This document shows, piece after piece, positions 31,452 to 38,959 of a stretch of DNA of 38,959 nt. Made by a program: the position numbers and the translations under genes. The notes beneath the pieces are model-generated. The model was not told the origin of the DNA, did no database searches, and saw nothing but the letters and a program-made list of their open reading frames with translations. The DNA is from an uncultured Hyphomicrobiaceae bacterium (lineage in GTDB: Bacteria; Pseudomonadota; Alphaproteobacteria; Rhizobiales; CALHAX01), in the NCBI GenBank assembly GCA_937931785.1, contig CALHAX010000071.1, positions 1 through 38,959 of the forward strand. The letters are read 5' to 3'. Positions within the stretch are counted from its first letter, which is position 1. Every line of letters begins with the position of its first letter.

Positions 31452-32606
31452 ATGATGGTCGGCTTGCTTCCCGATGTGGACCCGGATGGACTTCTGGAAT
31501 ACTCCGTCGTTTTCACGGATCGTTCGCTCAACTCGATGTCGAAGTCGTTTCAAGGCGTTATGAACGACATCTCTGCTACTCTGAAAGAGGTATACAACGC
31601 GCATTCCGCAATTGTGGTGCCTGGTGGCGGAACGTTCGGTATGGAAGCCGTGGCGCGGCAGTTCGCGAGCGGCAAGGATTGCCTCGTCGTCCGCAACGGT
31701 TGGTTCAGCTTCCGGTGGACACAGATTTGCGAGGCGGGAAACATCCCCTCGAAGTTGACGGTCATGATGGCACGGCAGGTTGCAGTAGGTCCGCAGGAAC
31801 CCTTCACGCCCGCTCCGATTGCAGAGGTGGTTGCGCGCATTGCGGCTGAAAAACCTGCTGTCGTATTTGCCCCTCACGTCGAAACGTCGGCAGGCATGCT
31901 TCTCCCGGATGATTACCTCAAACAACTCGCTGATGCGGCACATGCGGCCGGGGGAATTTTCGTCCTCGATTGCATTGCATCTGGCACGATCTGGGTCGAC
32001 ATGAAGGCGGTTGGTGTGGATGTACTGATCAGCGCGCCACAGAAGGGATGGAGCGCGTCGCCATGCGCGGGTCTCGTGATGCTGAGTGAACATGCTCGCA
32101 AGTTGATTGATGAGACGACGAGCAGCAGTTTCGCCGCCGATCTCAAGAAGTGGCTTCAGATCATGGAAGCGTATGAAAGTGGCGGGCATGCCTACCACGC
32201 AACGATGCCAACGGACGCACTCGCAACGTTCCGCGATGTCATGCTGGAAACCAAAGCGTACGGGTTTGGCAAAATTCGTGATCAACAGCAGGAATTGGGA
32301 GACAAGGTGCGTGCGCTTCTCGAAAGCCGTGGCATCGTGAGTGTAGCAGCAGAAGGTTTTCAGGCGCCGGGTGTTGTTGTCAGCTACACGGATGATCCCG
32401 CAATGCAAAACGGATCGAAATTTGCAGCCGAGGGTATGCAAATCGCTGCTGGTGTTCCATTGCAGTGCGATGAACCTGCCGAATTCCGTACGTTCCGTCT
32501 TGGATTGTTCGGCAAGGACAAGCTTGAGAATGTCGACCGCACGGTCTCCAATCTCGAAGCCGTGCTCGATCGTGTCATGAGTAAAAAACTGGAGAAGGTC
32601 GCCTGA
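31452..32606 (+). CDS. class V aminotransferase
   Basis: A 384-residue PLP enzyme of the alanine-glyoxylate/serine-pyruvate aminotransferase group. Visible features are V-V-P-G-G-G-T-F-G-M-E-A (cofactor phosphate region), A-P-H-V-E-T-S-A-G, the PLP-ring Asp in F-V-L-D-C-I-A-S, and the Schiff-base Lys in A-P-Q-K-G-W-S (Lys198). The C-terminal R-T-F-R-L-G-L-F-G fits the substrate-carboxylate Arg. Two adjacent ATG codons follow an AGGAG box (31452 and 31455); either could be used. The amino donor is not evident. It is transcribed divergently from msrA across a 160-base gap. Confidence 0.88.
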   Translation: MMVGLLPDVDPDGLLEYSVVFTDRSLNSMSKSFQGVMNDISATLKEVYNAHSAIVVPGGGTFGMEAVARQFASGKDCLVVRNGWFSFRWTQICEAGNIPSKLTVMMARQVAVGPQEPFTPAPIAEVVARIAAEKPAVVFAPHVETSAGMLLPDDYLKQLADAAHAAGGIFVLDCIASGTIWVDMKAVGVDVLISAPQKGWSASPCAGLVMLSEHARKLIDETTSSSFAADLKKWLQIMEAYESGGHAYHATMPTDALATFRDVMLETKAYGFGKIRDQQQELGDKVRALLESRGIVSVAAEGFQAPGVVVSYTDDPAMQNGSKFAAEGMQIAAGVPLQCDEPAEFRTFRLGLFGKDKLENVDRTVSNLEAVLDRVMSKKLEKVA

Positions 32607-32628
32607 GCACGTCTCGGGGACCAAGCGA

Positions 32629-33378
32629 ATGATACGCAAGTTTTTCTGGTTTGTAGCCTTGTTCATCATCGCGCCGTCGGTGATCAGCGTGGCGTGGTCG
32701 TTCGGTGCCAACTGGCCAAACAGTTTTCGTGACGCAAACTGGTCCTCAAGCGGGACTGGCACGAACCCGCGCGCCCATCGTGAAGCAATCATTCAGGTTT
32801 ACGCGGCGCGTGCAGGGCGCTGGAAAGGCATTTTTGGCGTTCATACGTGGATCCTTCTGAAACCTGAAGGCGCAAGCCGGTTCGAGCGCTTTGAAGTTGT
32901 CGGATGGGGGAGGCCGGTGCGCCGAAACATGCGGGCAGCAGACGCGTATTGGTACAGTAATCCGCCGTTCGTTGTGCGCGATGTTCGTGGATCACTTGCA
33001 TCGCGGTTGATACCAAAAATACGCAAGACCATCGCCCGTTATCCGTCCAATGCGCGCGGCGATTATCAGGTCTGGCCTGGCCCGAACTCGAATTCGTTTG
33101 TCGCCTGGGTCGCGCGTGCTTTCCCTGAACTGGAGATTGAACTCCCTCCAACGGCGGTTGGTAAGGATTATGTTGGTCCAGGCGTCCAGATTACACATCC
33201 GCCTTCCGGGACCGGGTGGCAAATCTCTTTTGGTGGTTACGGGGGCGCAACTATTTCCCGCAAGGAAGGCTTTGAGTTGCACCTTCTTGGCGGCACCATC
33301 GGCATCGATCCGGATGACCTCGCGATCAAGGTTCCAGCTGTTGGCACCATGAGTCTTTATCAGATTTTTTCAGACTGA
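32629..33378 (+). CDS. DUF3750-like protein with N-terminal anchor
   Basis: The 249-residue product has an N-terminal hydrophobic helix (residues about 6-25). A conserved-looking domain follows: H-T-W-I-L-L-K-P-E, E-V-V-G-W-G, D-A-Y-W-Y, and P-G-P-N-S-N-S-F-V-A-W, which I associate with DUF3750. The His and Asn-rich blocks resemble those of papain-like/NlpC-type folds, but I cannot point to a complete catalytic triad. It is likely periplasmic and tethered to the inner membrane. It lies 22 bases after the aminotransferase on the same strand and may be co-transcribed. Confidence 0.75.
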   Translation: MIRKFFWFVALFIIAPSVISVAWSFGANWPNSFRDANWSSSGTGTNPRAHREAIIQVYAARAGRWKGIFGVHTWILLKPEGASRFERFEVVGWGRPVRRNMRAADAYWYSNPPFVVRDVRGSLASRLIPKIRKTIARYPSNARGDYQVWPGPNSNSFVAWVARAFPELEIELPPTAVGKDYVGPGVQITHPPSGTGWQISFGGYGGATISRKEGFELHLLGGTIGIDPDDLAIKVPAVGTMSLYQIFSD

Positions 33379-33436
33379 CGAGGTCGAGCTGCCTGGTCTG
33401 TGACGAATGTGGTAGGACCACTGCGAAACACAACAG

Positions 33437-34162
33437 ATGCCGCCACAGGACATCATGCTCCCACCTGATTTCGATTTTGCACAAGCCGTGGCCATAGGCC
33501 TTTTGCTGGTGTGTTGGTTTTCGTATTCGCGGATATTGCGAACGTTTGCACGCGGTTCGCTAAACGCTCAGCTTACGGTCGCGCGCCTGCACTGGATGAC
33601 TGCCCTAACGCAACGCGAGACGAAACCCTTTGATGCGATTCTGCTTGGCCATATCATCAACTCGATTGCATTTTTCGGCTCCGCAACCCTGATCGTTCTT
33701 GCCGGCCTGATTACGGCCTTTGCGGGCTTGAAAACACTTTATGCCACCGTGGCTGATCTGCACTTCATTGCGCCAGCCAGCCTGGAACTGTTTGCCCTGC
33801 AACTCACTTTTCTCGCTTTCATACTGGCACTGTGTTTTTTCTCATTCACATATGCCCTGCGTAAACTGATCTATGTCATCACGCTCACGGGGGCCTTGCC
33901 GGACAAACAGGACAATCGCCCCGAACATGATGTGATGATTGTCGCCGTAACGGATGTCTTGTCCGAGGCCACCAAAACGTTCAACTTCGGCATTCGGGGG
34001 TATTATTACGCTATCTCGGCAATTTTTCTGTTCGTTTCGCCGTACGTTTGCATCGCGGCTACGGTTATCGCGACAACTGTTCTTTTCTATCGTCAACTCG
34101 CCACTCCGACGGCACGCGCTATTCAATGCTATGTAGACGCGGCGAACGCGACGGATCCGTGA
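33437..34162 (+). CDS. DUF599-like membrane protein
   Basis: A 241-residue integral membrane protein with about four helices (roughly 10-30, 70-95, 112-135 and 195-215). The stretch after helix 1, S-L-N-A-Q-L-T-V-A-R-L-H-W-M, followed by D-A-I-L-L-G-H-I-I-N-S-I-A-F-F-G-S, matches my recollection of DUF599. Function is unknown for the family. It follows the DUF3750-like gene after 58 bases and converges on purB. Confidence 0.75.
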   Translation: MPPQDIMLPPDFDFAQAVAIGLLLVCWFSYSRILRTFARGSLNAQLTVARLHWMTALTQRETKPFDAILLGHIINSIAFFGSATLIVLAGLITAFAGLKTLYATVADLHFIAPASLELFALQLTFLAFILALCFFSFTYALRKLIYVITLTGALPDKQDNRPEHDVMIVAVTDVLSEATKTFNFGIRGYYYAISAIFLFVSPYVCIAATVIATTVLFYRQLATPTARAIQCYVDAANATDP

Positions 34163-34186
34163 GAGTTGACGAAATGAAACTGCAAA

Positions 34187-35488
34187 CTAGCCGAAGACCC
34201 GCTTGAAAATCGTGTCGACATGTTTGATGTGATATCCCATGTCGAACTTTTCGCGGATTTCTGATTCAGGCAAGGTTGCGGTGACTTCGGCATCTGCCAG
34301 CAGTTCGGTGAGAAAATCTTTGCCTTCTTCCCAAACCTTCATCGCATTGCGCTGAACCAGCCGATAGGCATCCTCGCGTGAGACACCGGCCTGCGTCAGG
34401 GCCAGAAGAACACGTTGTGAGTGAACAAGTCCGCCAAGCTGATCGAGGTTCTTTTGCATCCGTTCGGGGTAGACCAGCAATTTCTCGATCACGCCGGTCA
34501 AGCGGGAGAGGGCAAAGTCCAATGTCACCGTTGCATCGGGTCCGATCATGCGCTCGACTGACGAATGCGAGATATCCCGTTCGTGCCACAGCGCCACGTT
34601 CTCCATCGCCGGGATCGAGAAAGCTCGCACCATACGCGCAAGGCCCGTCAGGTTTTCTGTCAGAACCGGGTTGCGTTTGTGCGGCATGGCAGATGATCCC
34701 TTCTGCCCGGGAGAAAAATATTCCTCCACCTCCAGAACTTCGGTTCTTTGCAGATGCCGGATCTCTGTTGCAACACGTTCGATTGATGACGCGATGACGC
34801 CGAGCGTTGCAAAGAACATGGCGTGGCGGTCGCGCGGAATGACCTGCGTGGATACAGGTTCTGCTTCAAGCCCCATCTGTTCCGCAACATATTCTTCAAC
34901 CGATGGATCGATGTTTGCGAACGTGCCCACTGCACCCGAGATCGCACAGGTCGCGATCTCTTTTCGTGCAGCAACCAGCCTGTCCCGTCCGCGTGCAAAC
35001 TCGGCATAGGCTTCTGCCATCTTCAAACCGAACGTTACAGGTTCGGCATGAATGCCATGGCTGCGGCCGATGCAGATTGTGTTCTTGTGTTCTTCGGCGC
35101 GGGTTTTCAACGCAGCCAGAAGCTTATCCATGCCGGCGAGCAGCAGATCACTCGCTTTGACAAGTTGCACGTTGAAGCACGTGTCGAGAACGTCAGATGA
35201 GGTCATGCCCTGATGCACGAAACGGGCTTCCGGGCCTACAATCTCAGACAGGTGCGTCAGGAACGCAATCACGTCGTGCTTGGTTTCGCGCTCGATTTCA
35301 TCAATGCGGTCAATATCGAACGTGGCAGCATTGCCCTTTTCCCACACCAGATCTGCTGCTTCCTTTGGGACAACACCCAAATCGGCCAGCTTTGAGGTCG
35401 CGTGCGCCTCGATCTCGAACCAGATGCGGAATTTCGATGCAGGCGACCAGATGTCGACCATCTCAGGGCGGGAATAGCGCGGGATCAT
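34187..35488 (-). CDS. purB: adenylosuccinate lyase
   Basis: A 433-residue member of the fumarase/aspartase superfamily with purB features. The N-terminal M-I-P-R-Y-S-R-P-E-M is typical of PurB, then S-D-V-L-D-T and G-R-S-H-G-I-H-A-E-P with the catalytic His. The superfamily signature S-S-A-M-P-H-K-R-N-P carries the catalytic Ser loop. It splits SAICAR and adenylosuccinate to release fumarate in purine synthesis. The length is standard. It is 124 bases downstream of the P1 peptidase gene on the same strand. Confidence 0.96.
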   Translation of the reverse strand: MIPRYSRPEMVDIWSPASKFRIWFEIEAHATSKLADLGVVPKEAADLVWEKGNAATFDIDRIDEIERETKHDVIAFLTHLSEIVGPEARFVHQGMTSSDVLDTCFNVQLVKASDLLLAGMDKLLAALKTRAEEHKNTICIGRSHGIHAEPVTFGLKMAEAYAEFARGRDRLVAARKEIATCAISGAVGTFANIDPSVEEYVAEQMGLEAEPVSTQVIPRDRHAMFFATLGVIASSIERVATEIRHLQRTEVLEVEEYFSPGQKGSSAMPHKRNPVLTENLTGLARMVRAFSIPAMENVALWHERDISHSSVERMIGPDATVTLDFALSRLTGVIEKLLVYPERMQKNLDQLGGLVHSQRVLLALTQAGVSREDAYRLVQRNAMKVWEEGKDFLTELLADAEVTATLPESEIREKFDMGYHIKHVDTIFKRVFG

Positions 35489-35612
35489 GGTTCAGCTTTC
35501 GTGTCGGGCCACAGAGGCGGCAAATACCAGTAGATCGGGTAACAGAGGGGGCCTGGGGGTTCAACGCAGCGTTGTGCCGCGTGCGAGCTTCTCAACAGTA
35601 CGTTCTGCTACC

Positions 35613-36641
35613 TCAGGCGAGGGCAAACCGGTTCCGCCATGCCAGATCGCCAGGCCATTCGGGATCATCATTACGCCCGGCCTCACATACTCCGCGCGTG
35701 ATGGCGCGTGCCAGCGCATTTGCGGCATGCGCACCAATCCGTGCCAAATCACCAGGGTGCTCGGGTCCATCGGCGGTGGCGGTCGAGAGCGCAAAGACAA
35801 GGTCACCGTCCAGCGGTGTGTGAACCGGGGAGATCGCACGTGCGAGACCTGTCTGTGCCATGATCGCGAGCCGGGCGCATTGTCGTTTGGTGAGGCGCGC
35901 GTTCGTTGCTACAATGCACAAGGTTGTATTCTGTCCGGCGGTCGCAGTGTCACGTCCGCCCTTGAGAGGCGGTTCAGCTTCGGGTGCAACACAGGGATCT
36001 GGCCATTGATCACTGGAGAATTCCAGGCCCTGTTCGAACGGTGCAGCCCACACATTTGGCGCATCGCTGCGCACCGAAACACACCCGACAGGATTGACGG
36101 CAGCAAGAGCACCGACGATTACTCCTGCACCAATATCAACGGATGCACTGCCCAGCCCGCCGGCATGACGTGCCGTCGTCGCTCCATATCCCGCACCTGC
36201 AGTTCCCAGTGCGAATATAGCACCGGCGTCGTCGCAAGCCGTGCGTGCCAGTTGCGCGTAGGTGGGGGCGATGGGCGCATTTTTCACCCCACCGTTCAAC
36301 AGATCGAACAGGATGGCACCAGGAACTATCGGGACACGCGCATCGCCTACGTAAAACCCGACGTTTCGCTCACGCAACCAGGACTGGACGCCGGTCGCCG
36401 CATCAAGGCCGAATGCAGAGCCGCCGGAGAGAACCAGTCCGTGGATTTCGTCTACAGTTCCGAACAGCCCCAGAGCGTCGGTTTCGCGCGTGCCTGGTCC
36501 GCCGCCACGTACATCCACACTGGCAATGGTCGGTGTTTCGGGCAAAATCACCGTGACCCCCGTTCGTGCGCGTGAGTCGTGCGCCTGTCCAACAGTCAAT
36601 CCTGGGACGTCCGTGATCAGATTGCGCTTGCCTGGTTTCAT
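35613..36641 (-). CDS. P1/DmpA-type (S58) aminopeptidase family protein
   Basis: From the ATG at 36641 the protein is 342 residues (a GTG at 36659 would add six). The family opening I-T-D-V-P-G-L-T-V-G-Q-A is followed by T-G-V-T-V-I, then G-G-P-G-T-R-E-T-D and L-S-G-G-S-A-F-G-L-D-A. The autocleavage region Q-N-T-T-L-C-I-V-A-T-N-A is present; family members cut before the Thr/Ser to expose the N-terminal nucleophile. Known relatives are the aminopeptidase DmpA and the nylon-oligomer hydrolase NylC. The substrate here is unknown. The long opposite-strand open frame over this gene is a shadow. Confidence 0.88.
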   Translation of the reverse strand: MKPGKRNLITDVPGLTVGQAHDSRARTGVTVILPETPTIASVDVRGGGPGTRETDALGLFGTVDEIHGLVLSGGSAFGLDAATGVQSWLRERNVGFYVGDARVPIVPGAILFDLLNGGVKNAPIAPTYAQLARTACDDAGAIFALGTAGAGYGATTARHAGGLGSASVDIGAGVIVGALAAVNPVGCVSVRSDAPNVWAAPFEQGLEFSSDQWPDPCVAPEAEPPLKGGRDTATAGQNTTLCIVATNARLTKRQCARLAIMAQTGLARAISPVHTPLDGDLVFALSTATADGPEHPGDLARIGAHAANALARAITRGVCEAGRNDDPEWPGDLAWRNRFALA

Positions 36642-36689
36642 CACGTTTTTTCCAACCACCCGTGTGACTGTCGCAATCCAGACACGTCA

Positions 36690-36718
36690 GTCATGCTTAC
36701 CATGACAGTTTTTTGACA
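36690..36718 (+). promoter_or_regulatory. GTCATG/CATGAC hairpin with T run overlapping a TTGACA box
   Basis: GTCATG (36690-36695), a 5-base loop and CATGAC (36701-36706) make a perfect 6-base stem, followed by AG and six T residues. The T run flows into TTGACA (36713-36718). It sits in the divergent gap between the P1 peptidase and the 67-residue ORF, where a terminator would not be expected. An operator at a -35 box is therefore an equal possibility, although no good -10 box lies at 16-18 bases. Confidence 0.3.
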
Positions 36719-36807
36719 ATAAATGTCGGTTTCCCTTGTCAGCGTCTTATTTCCGAGCAAGCATCTGATTACTGTCGATTGTAGAAATCGACGATGGGGA
36801 GAGAACA

Positions 36808-37011
36808 ATGGAACTCACCACGCTGAAAGCGGAAATGGCGACCCTCCTTGATGACGTTGAGGAAGATCGGCGTGATGTTCGCGAGGTTTATGTGCACCTG
36901 CAAAATCGCATGAAGGAATTCATGGCGACAGAAGGTGGCGTACCTGACGAACTCAAGCGTCTTGCCAAGCAGCTTGAAGATGAGTGTTGCGCGCAGTCGC
37001 AAGGGCGCTAG
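36808..37011 (+). CDS. small coiled-coil hypothetical protein (67 aa)
   Basis: A 67-residue acidic, helical protein whose ATG follows a GGGGAGAG box. It reads like a short coiled coil (L-K-A-E-M-A-T-L-L-D-D-V-E-E-D-R-R-D-V) with a C-terminal C-C pair and no membrane segment. I recognise no family. It is monocistronic as far as can be seen and ends just before a hairpin that could terminate it. Confidence 0.6.
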   Translation: MELTTLKAEMATLLDDVEEDRRDVREVYVHLQNRMKEFMATEGGVPDELKRLAKQLEDECCAQSQGR

Positions 37012-37032
37012 CCGCATCTCATTGAAGGCTGG

Positions 37033-37055
37033 TGCGGAGTGCAGCAGCCTCCGCA
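37033..37055. terminator. GC-rich hairpin between convergent genes
   Basis: TGCGGAG (37033-37039) and CTCCGCA (37049-37055) form a perfect 7-pair GC-rich stem with a 9-base loop in the 47 bases between the convergent 67-residue ORF and the CDGSH gene. The position suits a shared terminator. Only a short TT-C-T-C tract follows on the plus strand, so termination strength is uncertain. Confidence 0.45.
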
Positions 37056-37058
37056 TTC

Positions 37059-37301
37059 TCATAGAAGATTATGCGAACCGTCGCAGAACGGGCCGTCGTC
37101 TGTGTTTTTGCAACCGCACAAATTGAAGGTTCCCGACGTTTCAGCGACGAACGCCTTCGGCTGGAATGTCGTATCCTTGTGACTTCCATCGCAGAATGGC
37201 TGCTTTTCTGAGCGACCGCATGTGCACCAGAAATACCGTTTTCCCTCTTCCAACTCGACTGGGTAGGGGCCTGTTTGGGCTACGACGGGTTCGTCTGACA
37301 T
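37059..37301 (-). CDS. double CDGSH iron-sulfur protein
   Basis: An 80-residue protein starting at the ATG at 37301, with an AAGGA box 5 bases upstream. It has two CDGSH (mitoNEET-type) motifs: C-T-C-G-R-S-x(5)-C-D-G-S-H and C-G-C-K-N-T-x(4)-C-D-G-S-H. Each holds a [2Fe-2S] cluster through three Cys and one His. Bacterial tandem-motif proteins of this size are soluble and probably act in redox sensing or iron-sulfur transfer. An upstream in-frame start would add ten unrelated residues. The 253-base gap to the next gene holds that gene's presumed promoter, but I see no convincing boxes. Confidence 0.92.
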   Translation of the reverse strand: MSDEPVVAQTGPYPVELEEGKRYFWCTCGRSEKQPFCDGSHKDTTFQPKAFVAETSGTFNLCGCKNTDDGPFCDGSHNLL

Positions 37302-37554
37302 GTTCGTCCTTTCGGGAAGCGTTCGCTGCAACGTCGAACGTAGGCAAAGCCGTGGTCAGGCTCAAGAGCACCACATACAATTTATCGAGCTGTGTTGAAC
37401 GAACGTGTTGATGTCCAACAGGCTTTCGCACGAATTCGCAAATATTCTTTGCGCATGACCCCGTGCCGGGGGCTGACGACAGTTTGGCCGTATGCTACAT
37501 TTTGTCAGGATGATCTATTGATCTGGTTTAATTGCGAGAAAGTGAGTTCCTGGG

Positions 37555-38844
37555 GTGTCGGATCTGACACGACGCGAGTTTTCAGAAATGGTTGGGGCGG
37601 CCGGTGTTGCCGTGTCCTCGACCGTCGCTCTGACGTCGCCTGCCATAGGTCAGATCGCTCCAAAAGTTGTTATTATAGGTGGTGGCGCTGGGGGGGCAAC
37701 GCTGGCGCGACGGTTGAAAGTGGGCGCGCCGGAAATCGACATCACGCTGATCGAAGCGGCAAAGACGTATTCCAGCCCATTCCTGTCAGAACACTTCCTT
37801 GGTGGCTTTCGCTCCCTTAATTCGCTAACCCATCGGTATGACGGCCTGGCGGCGAACGGTATAACCGTCGTTCATGCACGGGCAACCGGTGTTGATACCC
37901 ACAAGCGCGTACTCACGCTGCATGACGCAACGACGCTCCCGTACGACAAACTTGTTATCGCACCCGGGGTCGATTTCCGTTTTGACAAGATCCAGGGATA
38001 TACGCCGGACGTGGCACATCGCATCCCGCATGCCTGGCGTTATGGTGCGCAAAATCTGTCCCTGCGAAATCAGTTGCTTGATATGAAAGATGGCGGAACA
38101 GTTGTCATGACTGTGCCGTTGGGAGTTATACGGGGCGGTTCGGCTCCTTATACGCGCGCGTCTCTGGTTGCTCATTACCTCAAATATCACAAACCGAAAT
38201 CAAAACTCATTCTATTGGACAGCAATCGCGATTTTGCGCAACGCGACGTGTTTGAGGAAGCGTGGAAGCAGAACTACGACGGTATTCTTGAGCACCACCT
38301 TTCGACGTTTCCTGGTCAACATACGGTTGTGAGGGTCGATGCCAATACACTTGAGTTGCAAACTCATGAGGGAGAGCGTGTTCGGGCCGACGTCATGAGC
38401 GTCGTTCCGGAGCAACGTGCGGGGCTGTTCGCTCATGTTGCCGGTTGTGTTGACGGGGACTGGTGTCCGGTTGACGCGGCCACGTTTGAATCACGTGACG
38501 TCAAGCACGTGCACATTCTCGGTGATGCGGCTGACCTCGGGATCATGCCTAAGACGGCTTCAACAGCAAACAGTCAGGCCGCTGCCGTTGCCAACCATCT
38601 GGCATCGAGTTTGGTGGGCAAGAAAAGATTTCCGGTCCGTTTTCGGAATGCGCAGTGGTCACTTATTGCAACGAACAACGCGATCAAGGCTGGTGCAACA
38701 TATGTGCTTGGCAAAGGTGAGGTCGTAGAAGCTTCGCACTTTGCATCCGGCCTCAAGGAAGCGGAAGCCGTTCGTGCAAGGAATTTTCAAGAGAGTCTGA
38801 ACTGGTACGACGCAATAACGCGCGACATGTTCGGTACAGTTTGA
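37555..38844 (+). CDS. Tat-exported FccB-like flavoprotein lacking key cysteines
   Basis: A 429-residue protein from a GTG start. The N-terminus carries a twin-arginine signal (L-T-R-R-E-F-S, then a hydrophobic stretch). The FAD Rossmann motif V-V-I-I-G-G-G-A-G-G-A is at 38-48. The rest follows flavocytochrome c sulfide dehydrogenase (FccB/SoxF) closely, e.g. P-H-A-W-R-Y-G, H-K-P-K-S-K, Q-R-A-G and D-W-C-P-V-D. From memory of the family, the Cys that binds FAD covalently (Y-Y-T-C-Y-L-S-N) is Pro75 here, and the first active-site Cys (R-C-P-P-G-P-Y) is Gly194. Only the second, Cys304, remains. It therefore probably does not oxidise sulfide by the usual disulfide mechanism. No cytochrome FccA (C-x-x-C-H) gene is visible before it; the downstream side is cut off. 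Confidence 0.88.
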   Translation: MSDLTRREFSEMVGAAGVAVSSTVALTSPAIGQIAPKVVIIGGGAGGATLARRLKVGAPEIDITLIEAAKTYSSPFLSEHFLGGFRSLNSLTHRYDGLAANGITVVHARATGVDTHKRVLTLHDATTLPYDKLVIAPGVDFRFDKIQGYTPDVAHRIPHAWRYGAQNLSLRNQLLDMKDGGTVVMTVPLGVIRGGSAPYTRASLVAHYLKYHKPKSKLILLDSNRDFAQRDVFEEAWKQNYDGILEHHLSTFPGQHTVVRVDANTLELQTHEGERVRADVMSVVPEQRAGLFAHVAGCVDGDWCPVDAATFESRDVKHVHILGDAADLGIMPKTASTANSQAAAVANHLASSLVGKKRFPVRFRNAQWSLIATNNAIKAGATYVLGKGEVVEASHFASGLKEAEAVRARNFQESLNWYDAITRDMFGTV

Positions 38845-38959
38845 ACCCGATCGCTGACGTATCGGGAGCGATAATGCTACGGGTTTCTCTGGTTGTAGGG
38901 CATGACGTTTCACAATTTGTCCCGCTCAAATGCCTTGAAAGAGTGTAATTGTCGTGTGT

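Noticed and set aside
35487-36575. 362-residue plus-strand open frame
   Set aside because: It is antisense to the P1/DmpA-type peptidase gene, cysteine- and arginine-rich, and lacks any domain pattern.
36690-36718. Hairpin plus T run as a true terminator for a plus-strand gene
   Set aside because: No plus-strand gene ends just before it; it lies between divergent genes. I kept it only as a possible regulatory element.
37392-37820. 142-residue plus-strand frame before the FccB-like gene, considered as a cytochrome FccA partner
   Set aside because: It contains no C-x-x-C-H heme motif, has no signal peptide and overlaps the FccB-like gene in another frame.
38845-38959. Right end of the window after the FccB-like gene
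   Set aside because: Checked for a start of another gene or a cytochrome; only a short tail without a convincing start or motif is visible.

Overview
The window looks like ordinary, densely coded chromosome of a free-living alphaproteobacterium. The inference rests on a stand-alone CarD regulator, MgtE, a FixJ/LuxR-type response regulator and the style of the acyl-CoA and envelope genes. I did not compute base composition or run searches. I saw no rRNA, tRNA, CRISPR array, insertion sequence or phage gene. Genes sit close together, often with 1- to 4-base stop/start overlaps.

Left block (1-5,900, all minus strand): an MFS transporter cut by the window edge, a BioF2/CelD-type acyltransferase, a small membrane protein, a SAM-dependent methyltransferase, a lipoprotein, a CoxE-type VWA protein and RidA. 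Next (6,059-11,220, minus) is a tightly coupled operon: iron-sulfur subunit, two cytochrome b-type anchors and flavoprotein of a succinate dehydrogenase/fumarate reductase-like complex, then split alpha and beta subunits of a [4Fe-4S] class I fumarase/tartrate dehydratase-like enzyme, then an ArsC-like thioredoxin-fold protein. The flavoprotein has Cys where family members that bind FAD covalently have His. CarD and a small, apparently frameshifted ORF lie upstream.

Centre (12,348-17,211, plus) is the most interesting part. It encodes a coiled-coil protein, an inner-membrane protein with a cytosolic sensor-like half and a periplasmic BON-like/OmpA half, a Rab/Ras-like small GTPase, a soluble histidine kinase and a FixJ-like response regulator. 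It reads as a trans-envelope signalling pathway from peptidoglycan, through a small GTPase, to transcription. Inverted repeats built on GGTTTG/CAAACC overlap candidate -35 boxes before the regulator gene and before the next gene, a WbpM/PglF-type nucleotide-sugar dehydratase. An MsbA-like ABC exporter and a polysaccharide deacetylase follow, so surface polysaccharide is a plausible output.

Right block: MgtE; two tandemly duplicated GNAT acetyltransferases; an overlapping operon of SCPx-type thiolase, MOSC protein, class III CoA-transferase, MmgE/PrpD protein and a 57-residue protein; membrane-anchored MsrA; a class V aminotransferase; DUF3750-like and DUF599-like proteins; PurB and a P1/DmpA-type peptidase; a 67-residue orphan; a double-CDGSH iron-sulfur protein; and a Tat-exported FccB-like flavoprotein that lacks two of the three cysteines that define flavocytochrome c sulfide dehydrogenase.
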